DNA from: an uncultured Rubripirellula sp.
Lineage (GTDB): Bacteria > Planctomycetota > Planctomycetia > Pirellulales > Pirellulaceae
Reading direction: 5' to 3'
DNA: 64,000 nt
Assembly (NCBI GenBank): GCA_938045805.1
Contig: CALIBL010000036.1
Location: 1-64,000, forward strand
Made by a program: the position numbers and the translations under genes
Shown here: positions 37,790 to 46,361 of the stretch, piece after piece
Layout of the letters: each line of letters begins with the position of its first letter
Numbering within the stretch: the first letter of the stretch is position 1
The notes under the pieces: generated by a model
Told to the model about the DNA's origin: nothing
The model's input: only the letters and a program-made list of their open reading frames with translations
The model's database searches: none

Positions 37790-38827
37790 CTAAAGCCGAC
37801 GCAGTCCATCCTCGGTCATTGGATTAGGGATCTCTCGGTCCACTTCGTCAATTCGATCAAGCGTCTCCTGATCCAATATCAAGTCACGAGCAGCGAGAGA
37901 CTCATCGAGCTGTTCGAGCGAAGTCGCGCCAAAAATAGTGGACGCAACAAAATCATGTTGCCGGCTCCAAGCGATCGAAAGCGCCGTTGAGGTGACGCCG
38001 ATTGAGTCTGCAATCTCGATCAGGCGACGAGTCGTTTCAAGGGTTCTTGCGTTGACAAACCGATTCGCCATCGCTTTCTGGCGATCATTGCCGGTTTCAA
38101 GGTACGCACTGAATCTTGCTCCCACTGGATTGCTGCTCTGATACTTTCCGCAAAGCACGCCGCCACCGAGTGGTGAATAGGGCAAGAGGCTCACTTGTTC
38201 GCGCCGACAGACTTGTGCTAACTCGCTTTCGCAGCGGCGATTGATCAAACTGAAATTGTTCTGAACGGTTTGGTAGCGGTCTACCTTGCACCGATCTGCT
38301 TCCCACAAACTTTTCATCAGGCCCCAACATGATTCGTTACTGCATCCAATCACGCGAACCTTGCCCGCATCCCTGAGCTCTGTCAGTACGCCTAAAACCT
38401 CTTCATATGGCATCCCGTGATCGGGCCAGTGCGTTTGGTAGAGATCGATGTAGTCAGTCTGCAATCGACGCAATGAGTCGTTACAGGCATCGATGATCTG
38501 ACGCCGGTCGAGTGCGGTTTTACCGTGACGAACCGGTGGCTTGAACCAACCGTGACCAGGACCTGTAACCTTGGTTGCGACGATAACGGAATCTCGGGGT
38601 TTGCCTTTGAGCCAACGTCCAAATATCTCCTCGGTGACTCCGAAGCGTTCCGCCGTTGGTGGGACAGGATAAAGCTCTGCCGCGTCAAAAAAATCAATCC
38701 CTGCGTCACTCGCACGATCACAGATAGCGTGGCTTAATGATTCATCACACTGCCCACCAAAAGTCATCGTCCCCATACAGAGATCGGATACGACCAAACC
38801 GCTTCCACCTAGTCTTCGCCACTGCAT
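37790..38827 (-). CDS. Aldo/keto reductase
   Basis: A 345-residue NADPH-dependent oxidoreductase with a (beta/alpha)8 barrel, starting MQWRRLGGSGLVVSDLCMG at 38827 (the open frame continues to 38932 without support). Catalytic residues: Asp and Tyr in GIDFFDAAELYP (~residues 47-58), Lys in DSVIVATKVTGPG (~94) and His in DLYQTHWPDHG (~135). VIGCSNESCWGLMKSL, LLPYSPLGGGVLCGKY and STIFGATSLEQLDESL form the cofactor pocket. It is closest to the Tas/YghZ-like group by these motifs. Substrate unknown. It is convergent with rsmH, with 14 bases between the stops. Confidence 0.92.
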   Translation of the reverse strand: MQWRRLGGSGLVVSDLCMGTMTFGGQCDESLSHAICDRASDAGIDFFDAAELYPVPPTAERFGVTEEIFGRWLKGKPRDSVIVATKVTGPGHGWFKPPVRHGKTALDRRQIIDACNDSLRRLQTDYIDLYQTHWPDHGMPYEEVLGVLTELRDAGKVRVIGCSNESCWGLMKSLWEADRCKVDRYQTVQNNFSLINRRCESELAQVCRREQVSLLPYSPLGGGVLCGKYQSSNPVGARFSAYLETGNDRQKAMANRFVNARTLETTRRLIEIADSIGVTSTALSIAWSRQHDFVASTIFGATSLEQLDESLAARDLILDQETLDRIDEVDREIPNPMTEDGLRRL

Positions 38828-39161
38828 CAAAACCGCTCCAAAAATCATGCTGGGATCGAGATTTCCCAAATCATACCGTCCCACGGCGATCAAGCTACCA
38901 CGAAGGCGCAACCTTTGATGCACGAGGGTCAAAACTTATTGTTCCTCTCTTAGGTTTTCAAATGAAAACAGCCATTTCATTAACATGACATGTATTCGTT
39001 TGAAAAAGGTCCCTCCAATGATTCGCTGACCGGAGCAGCAGCACTGTCCCATCTTGCAGGCCGACCACAAAACGCTGACGATACTGTCTCAAAACAAATC
39101 GTGTGAAACCGCGCAAAGCCCATCACATCCACGAATTAGTAAATCGTCTCCGGTTTGATTC

Positions 39162-40106
39162 ATGGCACATCACTCCATTCAATCGCACCAGCCCATGCAA
39201 CTTCATCGCAAAGCCAACATCATCCTCTCCCTTTGCATGATGGCAGTTAGTCCATCGGCCATGATCGCGCAAGAAACAAAATCAGAGAATGAACATGGAC
39301 CTGACTCGGTACGAAACGAATCCGTGCCAAGAGGAACCGTCACTCAGCACCAATGGCTTGAGAGTCAGGTCTTTCCTGGGACGAAACGTCATTATTCGAT
39401 CTACGTTCCGAAGCAATACGACGGTTCGAAACCGGCTGCTTTGATGGTCTTTCAGGACGGTCACGCCTTTCAGGGTGAAACAGGTGACTTTCGCCTGCCT
39501 GTGGTGTTTGACAACCTGATCGCAAAGGGTGACATGCCGGTAACGATCGCTGTGATGGTGGACCCAGGTTACAAGAGCGAATTGCCTGAATCACGTGGCT
39601 GGCGTCCAAGACCAGAAAACAGAAGTTTTGAATACGACAGCATGACTCCCGACTATTCGAAGTTCTTAATTGATGAACTGCTGCCGGAGATTGAAAAGGA
39701 CTACCGGATCACCAAGAACCCGGAATTGCGGGCCATCTGCGGCAATAGCTCCGGGGGAATCTGCGCGTTCACCGTCGCGTGGCATCGCCCCGATTCCTTC
39801 CGCAAGGTTCTCAGTCACATCGGTAGTTTTGTGGACCTGCGTGGCGGTCACAATTACCCCCCGATGATTCGCAAAACCGAAAAGAAACCGATTCGCGTCT
39901 TCCTGCAAGACGGCGAAAATGACTTGGACAACCCGTTTGGGAACTGGCCTCTAGCGAATAAACAGATGGCTAAAGCTCTTGCATTTCGAGACTATGACTA
40001 CAAGCTGGTCTTTGGTCAGGGCGGGCACGATGGGAAGCACGGTGGAGCCATCTTCCCGGATTCTCTGCGTTGGCTTTGGCGAGGTTGGGAGAATCAAACT
40101 CCGTAG
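39162..40106 (+). CDS. Secreted esterase of the enterochelin-esterase/D-type family
   Basis: A 314-residue protein with an N-terminal signal (ANIILSLCMMAVSPSAMIAQ, ~19-38). The esterase domain (Fes/IroE-like alpha/beta hydrolase) starts at RHYSIYVPKQYDGSKPAALM (~77-96). The nucleophile is in ELRAICGNSSGGICAFTVAW (~residue 190, GNSSGG), the acid is likely Asp in VFLQDGENDLDNP and the His is in GQGGHDGKHGGAIFP (~288). VFQDGHAFQG near residue 98 forms part of the oxyanion hole. Such planctomycete esterases may remove acyl groups from plant or algal polysaccharides. It stands alone, divergent from the aldo/keto reductase. Confidence 0.86.
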   Translation: MAHHSIQSHQPMQLHRKANIILSLCMMAVSPSAMIAQETKSENEHGPDSVRNESVPRGTVTQHQWLESQVFPGTKRHYSIYVPKQYDGSKPAALMVFQDGHAFQGETGDFRLPVVFDNLIAKGDMPVTIAVMVDPGYKSELPESRGWRPRPENRSFEYDSMTPDYSKFLIDELLPEIEKDYRITKNPELRAICGNSSGGICAFTVAWHRPDSFRKVLSHIGSFVDLRGGHNYPPMIRKTEKKPIRVFLQDGENDLDNPFGNWPLANKQMAKALAFRDYDYKLVFGQGGHDGKHGGAIFPDSLRWLWRGWENQTP

Positions 40107-40289
40107 TGACTGAACGCCGGCGACCGATTGAATGTTTTAACGCTACGGCTAACGCGGACGGTCAATTCGATCTAGAATATCCGGCCCAATCTGGTCCGCG
40201 AATCGTGGCACCGCCGTAATAGGGTTGATGTGCCAATGTAACCTCATCACCCTCCCCGCCAGCGTTTGATTTCTGAATGATCATTTTCC

Positions 40290-41462
40290 ATGCCTGATCG
40301 CATCGCATCTTCACACTCCGATATCACCTTTTCGGTGCCGTTCGTCCATCGACTGCGCACCACCGGTGACGTTTGCGGTCACGACTATCAAGTCCTAGCC
40401 GAATTACTCGATGCAGGTGAAACCGGTGCGGCGAGAGTTATGCTGGTGTCAGAGAAAGCACTTCGACCCAACGCCGAACGATTGGCCGAGCAGCTCAAAT
40501 CCGACACGAACGTTGAATTGGTTAGCGACACGATTTGGATTGATGGGGGCGAGACCGCCAAGAATTCCCTTGATGAAATCAGGTCGCTGCTGCAAGGCAT
40601 CAACGCGACCAACCTCGACCGCCGAAGTTATGTGATTGTTATCGGTGGCGGGGCCGTGCTGGATGCAGTGGGATTTGCAGCCGCAATCGCACACCGAGGG
40701 ATCCGACTCGTTCGAATCCCCACCACCACACTTGCACAGGCTGACTCGGGTGTCGGTGTTAAAAATGCGATTAACTACTTTGACAAAAAGAACTGGGTGG
40801 GGACTTTCGCGGTGCCTTGGGCTGTATTCAATGATTCCAGGTTACTCGAATCACTTCCAGACCGAGACTTTCGCAGCGGATTCAGCGAGGCGGTCAAGGT
40901 GGCCCTCCTGAAGGACCCTGAAGAATTCGAGAGACTCGTCGAGGGTGCAAGCGAGATTCGCCATCGCGAGCCCGAAGCGACTCAGAACGCAATCCGTCGT
41001 TCCTGCCAATTGCATCTTGACCACATCACAAGCGGTGGTGATCCGTTTGAGATGCTTGAAGCACGTCCACTTGATTTCGGACACTGGTCCGCTCATCGCC
41101 TAGAGCCTCGGACGGCTTTTGAACTGCGTCACGGTGAGGCGGTCGCGATTGGTGTCGCGATCGACTGCATCTATTCGTCGTTGGTTTATGGTTTCCCGAC
41201 CGATGCAGCGAGGAGAGTTTGTCGTTGCCTGCACGAAATCGGAATACCGCTCTGGCACTCCGCCATCAATCCAATCGACGAACTTCTTGTCGGGCTCGAA
41301 GAATTCCGGCAACACCTCGGTGGACGCCTAACGATCACGATGCTTCGAGACATCGGACGCCCGATCAATGTGCATGAAATCGATGAAGAGCAGATGAGAG
41401 CGGCGATTCAATGTCTTGATCAATGGCAACAGGAACTATCCGCTCAAGCCATAGTAGAATAG
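40290..41462 (+). CDS. EboD-like 3-dehydroquinate synthase-family cyclase
   Basis: A 390-residue member of the sugar phosphate cyclase superfamily. YVIVIGGGAVLDAVGFAAAI (~residues 112-131) is the NAD-binding segment, IPTTTLAQADSGVGVKNAIN (~145-164) the substrate region, FRSGFSEAVKVALLKDPEEF (~194-213) the Lys/Glu segment, and DFGHWSAHRLEPRTAFELRHGEAVAIG (motif spanning ~257-283) holds the metal-ligand His residues. The ADSGVGVKN and LDFGHWSAH forms are those of EboD, not of housekeeping AroB. EboD belongs to a scytonemin/eustigmatophyte-type operon (eboA-F) of uncertain product; no other ebo gene is in the window. Its true substrate may be sedoheptulose 7-phosphate or similar. Confidence 0.83.
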   Translation: MPDRIASSHSDITFSVPFVHRLRTTGDVCGHDYQVLAELLDAGETGAARVMLVSEKALRPNAERLAEQLKSDTNVELVSDTIWIDGGETAKNSLDEIRSLLQGINATNLDRRSYVIVIGGGAVLDAVGFAAAIAHRGIRLVRIPTTTLAQADSGVGVKNAINYFDKKNWVGTFAVPWAVFNDSRLLESLPDRDFRSGFSEAVKVALLKDPEEFERLVEGASEIRHREPEATQNAIRRSCQLHLDHITSGGDPFEMLEARPLDFGHWSAHRLEPRTAFELRHGEAVAIGVAIDCIYSSLVYGFPTDAARRVCRCLHEIGIPLWHSAINPIDELLVGLEEFRQHLGGRLTITMLRDIGRPINVHEIDEEQMRAAIQCLDQWQQELSAQAIVE

Positions 41463-41521
41463 GCCGAGCGATTCGTCACCCTCCAACGCGCTCAATCAAC
41501 TTGGCCTACCGACTGGACAGG

Positions 41522-42625
41522 TTACTCGTCTGCGACGTTGACGTAGACCTTGAGGGCCGACTTGTCTTCAACCAGCAGACGCATCATCTCCTCGTAAGAA
41601 TCAAGGCCATCGACTGGGTGGGTAAGGATCTTCTCGAGAACACGGGGGAACATCATTTCACCGAGCGCTAAATCTTTGATCCCCATTTCGAAGTGACCAC
41701 GATTTGCATTCACACTACCAAGCAACAACTTGTTGCCCAAAACCCATTGGAGGTTAATCTGATCCGAGGGCACTTCGATGGAACGATCACCACCGGTGAT
41801 ACTTGTCCAAACCAGCACGCCATTGAGCCCGAGATGCTCCATCGCCTCAAAAGCGAGTTGGCTGCTGCCGGTCGCATCGATGATCAGATCTGGGCGACCG
41901 GTTTGGGTAACCAAGTCAGCCATTGATGTCTCGGCGGTACTCACGTAGGTCGCTTCGAGCCCAGTCACAATTTCGCTTTTAAGATTTGGTGCGACTCCGC
42001 GAGCGAGCGTGTAAACCTCGAGACCTCGCAGTTTCAAAACCAACGTCGCAAGCAACCCAATCTGCCCTGACCCCAAAACGTAGGCGACTTGGGGACGCCA
42101 AACCTTCATTCGAGCCTGTGCTTCGTATGCCTGGTGGACCGCCTTGGCAGCGCAACTCATCGGCTCCATCAAAACGTGCAGATGACGCAAGCCCTCGGGT
42201 ACCCGAACGATGTACTCCTCTTCATCCACGAAGTACTCGGTCATGAATCCATGACGCAGGTTGATGCCTCGCTCGTAATACTCCTCTTCGCTCGTCATGT
42301 CATTGGTGCCGATCAAATCGTAGATCGAACCACCCGGACGCCGCACTGTCGCGGTAACATAATCGCCGGGCTTCACCCGCCGCACGTTCTCGCCAACCTC
42401 TTCCACTACTCCGAAGCACTCGTGGCCGATCACCAAATGCTGATCACCCTCCGGCGCATTACCATAAAGCGCCTCGTTGATCTCGCGGTCGGTTGCATCC
42501 ACACCAACTTTCAAAACGCGAACTAACACCCCTGTTCCGCCCGCAATATCCGAAACGGACGGTTTGCTAATCTCCTCGAGATGAACGCTATTGGGAGTTC
42601 CCGGTGTTACGGCGACCGCTTTCAT
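41522..42625 (-). CDS. Glucose 1-dehydrogenase-like MDR enzyme, haloarchaeal type
   Basis: A 367-residue zinc-dependent dehydrogenase of the medium-chain family. The catalytic zinc region is [12 protein letters not shown] (~residues 36-47), where the usual Cys is Asp, followed by [16 protein letters not shown] (~63-78). This Asp ligand and the segments [17 protein letters not shown] and [15 protein letters not shown] resemble the glucose 1-dehydrogenases of Haloferax and Thermoplasma. The Rossmann motif is GSGQIG (~175). It probably oxidises an aldose such as glucose with NAD(P). The structural Cys cluster of many MDR enzymes is absent. It is convergent with the EboD-like gene. Confidence 0.85.
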   Translation of the reverse strand: MKAVAVTPGTPNSVHLEEISKPSVSDIAGGTGVLVRVLKVGVDATDREINEALYGNAPEGDQHLVIGHECFGVVEEVGENVRRVKPGDYVTATVRRPGGSIYDLIGTNDMTSEEEYYERGINLRHGFMTEYFVDEEEYIVRVPEGLRHLHVLMEPMSCAAKAVHQAYEAQARMKVWRPQVAYVLGSGQIGLLATLVLKLRGLEVYTLARGVAPNLKSEIVTGLEATYVSTAETSMADLVTQTGRPDLIIDATGSSQLAFEAMEHLGLNGVLVWTSITGGDRSIEVPSDQINLQWVLGNKLLLGSVNANRGHFEMGIKDLALGEMMFPRVLEKILTHPVDGLDSYEEMMRLLVEDKSALKVYVNVADE

Positions 42626-42834
42626 GGCTTCAGTATCAATTTAAAGAGGCGTGGTAAAAATCGTTCCAACTTTAGAAAGCTTAACAACCGAGCCCACCAC
42701 GCATCAGGGGCGGTGATGACACACTCGAGCGGATTCGCTGCAAGCTTCCAAGACTCGATGAAGTAGCCGATTTTGGGAATAAACTCTGTGCCATCGGAGT
42801 AAATCTCTAGAGCGTAAAAGACGACGTAATCCAA
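42622..42834 (-). CDS. Doubtful small protein overlapping the dehydrogenase start
   Basis: A 70-residue open frame with a TTG start, immediately after an in-frame stop, whose TGA overlaps the dehydrogenase ATG by the ATGA pattern typical of coupled genes. The sequence ([20 protein letters not shown], then W/F/L-rich [20 protein letters not shown]) has a gene-like composition but the start is poor, no ribosome site is seen and no family is known. It may be chance. Confidence 0.22.
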   Translation of the reverse strand: MDYVVFYALEIYSDGTEFIPKIGYFIESWKLAANPLECVITAPDAWWARLLSFLKLERFLPRLFKLILKP

Positions 42835-43099
42835 TCAACAGCGGTGACTGTTCCATCGCTATTTCGTTCATTGCAGAAGGCTCGCATGTTTTTTCACAAC
42901 ACCCGTTGTCAAAATTCGTACACTAAGTAACAGTATCGGTTGTGCTCGACAGAGCTTGATTCTCGTTCGGAGGTCGCAAACCCATTCGCCAGATCGGTTG
43001 GATGGTCGGAAATCTGACAAATCAGAACGCTTACCAGACCACCCAAAAAGGTGGGCCCGAGAGACACTTACCCTTTTTCACTCATCAACCAGACTGATC
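42626..43099. other. Divergent region between the dehydrogenase and sufR
   Basis: These 474 bases hold the promoters of the dehydrogenase and of sufR. Apart from the doubtful small frame at 42622-42834 and the inverted repeat at 42896-42909, no gene is seen. Confidence 0.5.
42896..42909. promoter_or_regulatory. Inverted repeat ACAAC-N4-GTTGT, candidate SufR site
   Basis: ACAAC (42896-42900) and GTTGT (42905-42909) flank ACCC. Cyanobacterial SufR binds a CAAC...GTTG dyad (with six bases between); here the spacing is four. The site lies 190 bases upstream of sufR, where an autoregulatory operator would be expected. The TTGTCA at 42906-42911 resembles a -35 element. Confidence 0.4.
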
Positions 43100-43855
43100 A
43101 TGATGCCGTCCAATCACTCGGATGACTTACGTTCGGTGGACCGCGAGCTGCTTGCAGCCTTGCGGGTTGAGGGGTGCATGGGGATCGGTGAACTCACCGA
43201 GTATCTGGGTGTTACTGCAACCGCAGTGCGGCAGCGGCTCGATCGACTCATGGATAAAGACTTGATCGAACGAGAGAAAGTCGTTTCGGGGCGAGGCAGA
43301 CCCACTTTCTGCTACCACCTGACCTCGAGCGGGCACGAGAAAGCGGGCGCTGATCCCAGCGACCTTGCGGATGCCCTGTGGCGCGAGGTGATCGCGTTAG
43401 AGGATGAAGGATTGCGTGATCAAATCCTCGCATCCGTAGCCAAACGTCTCGGTAAACAATTCGCTGCTCAGGCCAATTTGGGGATGGATGAGCCCGAAGT
43501 AAAATCTCCCGAAGAAGGTCGACAAGGTCATTCCGTGAGCCTGGAAGATCGGCTGCAGCGACTTTCCGAATCAATGGCAAATCGAAAAATCCCGATGGAA
43601 GTTTCCCGCGACGGGCAAATGCCGGTTCTTGATATTAATGCCTGTCCTTACCCAACCCTGACCGACGAATCGACTGACCGAGTGATGTGTCGGCTTGAGG
43701 AAAAGATGCTTTCCGAAGCATTGGGACAACCGATGCAGCTTAGCAGTTGCAGGCTTGACGGCGATACTTGCTGTCAGTTTTCGGCGGTCTCGACACCCAC
43801 AACCAACACAGGCACTGCAATCGGCGTCTCAGCAGCAACGAGAAGCGACTTGTGA
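43100..43855 (+). CDS. sufR: SufR-like iron-sulfur cluster assembly repressor
   Basis: A 251-residue DNA-binding regulator starting MMPSNHSDDLRSVDRELLAAL at 43100. A winged helix-turn-helix of the DeoR/MarR-like kind is at IGELTEYLGVTATAVRQRLD (~residues 29-48), with the wing VSGRGRPTFCYHLT (~62-75). The C-terminal part has Cys182 (NACPYPTL), Cys197, Cys217, Cys224 and Cys225 (DGDTCCQF), the kind of Cys-rich end that holds an iron-sulfur cluster in SufR. It is the first gene of the suf run and should repress the operon when clusters are plentiful. Sequence CxxxF-type spacing differs somewhat from cyanobacterial SufR. Confidence 0.86.
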   Translation: MMPSNHSDDLRSVDRELLAALRVEGCMGIGELTEYLGVTATAVRQRLDRLMDKDLIEREKVVSGRGRPTFCYHLTSSGHEKAGADPSDLADALWREVIALEDEGLRDQILASVAKRLGKQFAAQANLGMDEPEVKSPEEGRQGHSVSLEDRLQRLSESMANRKIPMEVSRDGQMPVLDINACPYPTLTDESTDRVMCRLEEKMLSEALGQPMQLSSCRLDGDTCCQFSAVSTPTTNTGTAIGVSAATRSDL

Positions 43856-43860
43856 ACTGA

Positions 43861-43911
43861 CAACTTAATTCAACATTGAATCAACAAACAGACAACGTCT
43901 CATCAACCAAC
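43861..43911 (+). promoter_or_regulatory. Helically phased CAAC repeats before sufC
   Basis: CAAC occurs at 43861, 43871, 43882, 43893 and 43904 (steps 10, 11, 11, 11), with one more at 43908. All lie in the 70 bases between the sufR stop and the sufC start. CAAC is the half-site of SufR in cyanobacteria. ATTCAA (43868-43873) and TTGAAT (43876-43881) also form a small inverted repeat. A CA-rich translation leader is the alternative explanation. Confidence 0.45.
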
Positions 43912-43925
43912 ACTTAGACCAAAAC

Positions 43926-44741
43926 ATGAACCACATTCTGAAGATTGAAGATTTGCACGTCACCGTCGGGGACAAGCCGATTCTACGCGGTGTCAATCTG
44001 ACGATCCAACACGGAGAAACCCATGCTTTGATGGGCCCTAACGGGAGCGGAAAAAGCACCCTTGGCCTCGCAATCATGGGGCACCCCGGTTACGAGATCA
44101 CCGGCGGGAAGATCCACTTGAATGATCAAGACGTGTTGGAAATGGAAGCCGATGAGCGAGCACGCGCTGGGATTTTCCTTGCGTTTCAGCGTCCGATGGC
44201 AATCCCTGGTGTGAAGATGGCCGACTTCCTCAGGCACGCCACCACAAATATCCGTCGCCCTGATCGCAAGGAAGGTGAAGAGTTGATTCCGATGCGAGAA
44301 TTCCGCAAGGAACTTAAGGACAGGATGGCTCACCTCAGAATGGATGTCGAGTTCGCCCGGCGATACGTCAACGACGGCTTTTCGGGCGGGGAAATGAAGC
44401 GTGCTGAAATTCTTCAACTCGCAATGCTGCAGCCCAAATTTGCGATTCTCGACGAAACAGACAGTGGATTGGATGCTGATGCGGTTCGTCTCGCTAGTGA
44501 GTCCATCGCGGAGATTGGTCACCAGAAAATGGGACTTCTGATCATCACCCATCACGACAAGCTACTCGAGCACAACCCACCTCAGTTCACCCACGTGATG
44601 CTTGGCGGGCGAATCGTTGAAACCGGTGGCCCAGAACTCGCGGACGAATTGCACGAAAACGGTTACGACCGAATTCGTAAGACCTACCCCGAAGCCGAAG
44701 CGGCCAATCAGGAAATGCTCGCGGAGGAGGCGACCGCCTAA
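43926..44741 (+). CDS. sufC: Fe-S cluster assembly ATPase
   Basis: A 271-residue ABC-type ATPase of the SUF scaffold SufBC2D. It has Walker [18 protein letters not shown] (~residues 37-53), Q-loop [16 protein letters not shown], the SufC signature [17 protein letters not shown] (~155-171) and Walker [18 protein letters not shown], then [10 protein letters not shown] (H-loop). It has no membrane partner: it drives conformational change of SufB and SufD. It lies 70 bases after sufR and 98 bases before sufB. No obvious ribosome site precedes its ATG (ccaaaacatg). Confidence 0.96.
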   Translation: MNHILKIEDLHVTVGDKPILRGVNLTIQHGETHALMGPNGSGKSTLGLAIMGHPGYEITGGKIHLNDQDVLEMEADERARAGIFLAFQRPMAIPGVKMADFLRHATTNIRRPDRKEGEELIPMREFRKELKDRMAHLRMDVEFARRYVNDGFSGGEMKRAEILQLAMLQPKFAILDETDSGLDADAVRLASESIAEIGHQKMGLLIITHHDKLLEHNPPQFTHVMLGGRIVETGGPELADELHENGYDRIRKTYPEAEAANQEMLAEEATA

Positions 44742-44770
44742 TCGCGGCATTTCCCAAGAAGCAAAATAAA

Positions 44771-44794
44771 TGCAACAACGCGATGCGGGTTGCA
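44771..44794. repeat. Inverted repeat TGCAAC-N12-GTTGCA between sufC and sufB
   Basis: TGCAAC (44771-44776) and GTTGCA (44789-44794) are exact inverted copies with 12 bases between. The arms contain the CAAC/GTTG halves seen elsewhere in this locus. It could be a transcript hairpin controlling sufC against sufBD levels. Confidence 0.4.
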
Positions 44795-44839
44795 AGTCAC
44801 ACCAACACGAGTCACACGCGACAGCCGATAGGATTTACC

Positions 44840-46255
44840 ATGGCACCCGATCTTCAAACATCCAAAGAAAAAGAAGACATCGGCGAGATCAACAAGTACA
44901 ACTTTCGTACCGAGACGAAAGGGGTCTTTAAGGCGCAGAAGGGTCTAACCCGCGACACGGTCAATCAGATTTCAGACATCAAGGATGAACCGGATTGGAT
45001 GCGTGAGTTTCGACTTAAATCACTTGAAATCTTTGAATCCAGACCGATGCCCAAATGGGGCGGCAGCATCGATATTGATTTTCAGGATATCTACTACTAC
45101 CTCAAGCCAACCGATGGCCAAGGAAAAAGTTGGGATGATGTCCCTCAAGAGATCAAAGACACGTTCGATAAATTAGGGATTCCCGAAGCGGAAAAGAAGT
45201 TTTTGGCTGGGGTTAAGGCGCAGTTTGAGAGCGAAGTGGTCTATGGATCGCTCGAGTCGGACCTCGCCGACCAGGGAGTCATTTTTACCGACACCGACAC
45301 CGCGGTTCGCGAGCATCCCGAACTGCTGAAGGAATACTTTGGAAAAATCATTCCGGCTGAGGACAACAAGTTCGCGGCGCTTAATAGCGCGGTATGGTCG
45401 GGTGGATCGTTCATCTACGTTCCCAAAGGTGTCCACATCAACTTCCCACTGCAGGCCTACTTTAGGATTAACGCCGAAAGCATGGGGCAGTTCGAGCGAA
45501 CCCTGATCATTGTGGACGAGGGAGCGAGCATCCATTATGTCGAAGGCTGCACCGCACCGATGTACTCCACCGAAAGCCTCCACAGTGCAGTTGTGGAAGT
45601 GGTAGTCAAAAAGGACGCTCGCTGCCGTTACACGACTATTCAAAACTGGGCAAACAACATCTACAACCTCGTGACTAAGCGGGCTCATGCATACGCAGAC
45701 GCCACCATGGAATGGGTGGACGGTAATCTCGGCAGTAAGCTCACCATGAAATACCCAGCGGTTCACATGAAAGAGCCTGGCGCTCGCGGTGAGATCCTAT
45801 CGATCGCATTCGCTAGCGGTGGACAGCATCAGGATGCGGGAGCCAAATTGGTACACGAAGCGCCCAATACAACAGGTCAGATCATTAGCAAAAGTATCAG
45901 CAAAAACGGCGGCCGAAGTAGCTATCGAGGGCTTGTGAAGGTCGACCCCGGCGCTCACAACAGCAAGAACAATGTGGTTTGCGATGCCCTGATCCTTGAT
46001 CCAGAGAGTCGTAGCGATACTTATCCGTACATTGAAATCGCTGAGCAGGATGTGCAGATCGGACACGAAGCGAGCGTTTCGCGCATTGGTGAAGAGCAGA
46101 TGTTCTACCTGCTTAGCCGCGGCCTGACTGAACAGGAAGCGAGCACCATGATTGTGAACGGGTTCATTGAACCGCTCGTCAAAGAACTTCCGATGGAGTA
46201 CGCCATCGAAATGAATCGCCTAATTCAACTACAGATGGAAGGCAGCGTCGGCTAA
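44840..46255 (+). CDS. sufB: Fe-S cluster scaffold protein
   Basis: A 471-residue scaffold protein starting [18 protein letters not shown] at 44840. Family features: [19 protein letters not shown] (~54-72), [20 protein letters not shown] (~181-200), [20 protein letters not shown] with a Cys in GCTAP (~residue 237), and the C-terminal [20 protein letters not shown] (~415-434). The beta-helix core assembles clusters with SufD and SufC. The frame is open further upstream to 44783 but the added residues are unlike SufB. Confidence 0.97.
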   Translation: MAPDLQTSKEKEDIGEINKYNFRTETKGVFKAQKGLTRDTVNQISDIKDEPDWMREFRLKSLEIFESRPMPKWGGSIDIDFQDIYYYLKPTDGQGKSWDDVPQEIKDTFDKLGIPEAEKKFLAGVKAQFESEVVYGSLESDLADQGVIFTDTDTAVREHPELLKEYFGKIIPAEDNKFAALNSAVWSGGSFIYVPKGVHINFPLQAYFRINAESMGQFERTLIIVDEGASIHYVEGCTAPMYSTESLHSAVVEVVVKKDARCRYTTIQNWANNIYNLVTKRAHAYADATMEWVDGNLGSKLTMKYPAVHMKEPGARGEILSIAFASGGQHQDAGAKLVHEAPNTTGQIISKSISKNGGRSSYRGLVKVDPGAHNSKNNVVCDALILDPESRSDTYPYIEIAEQDVQIGHEASVSRIGEEQMFYLLSRGLTEQEASTMIVNGFIEPLVKELPMEYAIEMNRLIQLQMEGSVG

Positions 46256-46361
46256 TTCGAACCGCGTGTTGCTAAAAACACTCGCTCTGCCAATCGACCA
46301 AGCATGCACGAGGCGACGGGGCACCCACACAATCATTCTTTTTTGAAACGCAAAACCCAAG

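Noticed and set aside
40705..40730. gttcgaatcccca, resembling a tRNA 3' part
   Set aside because: It is inside the EboD-like coding sequence with no cloverleaf.
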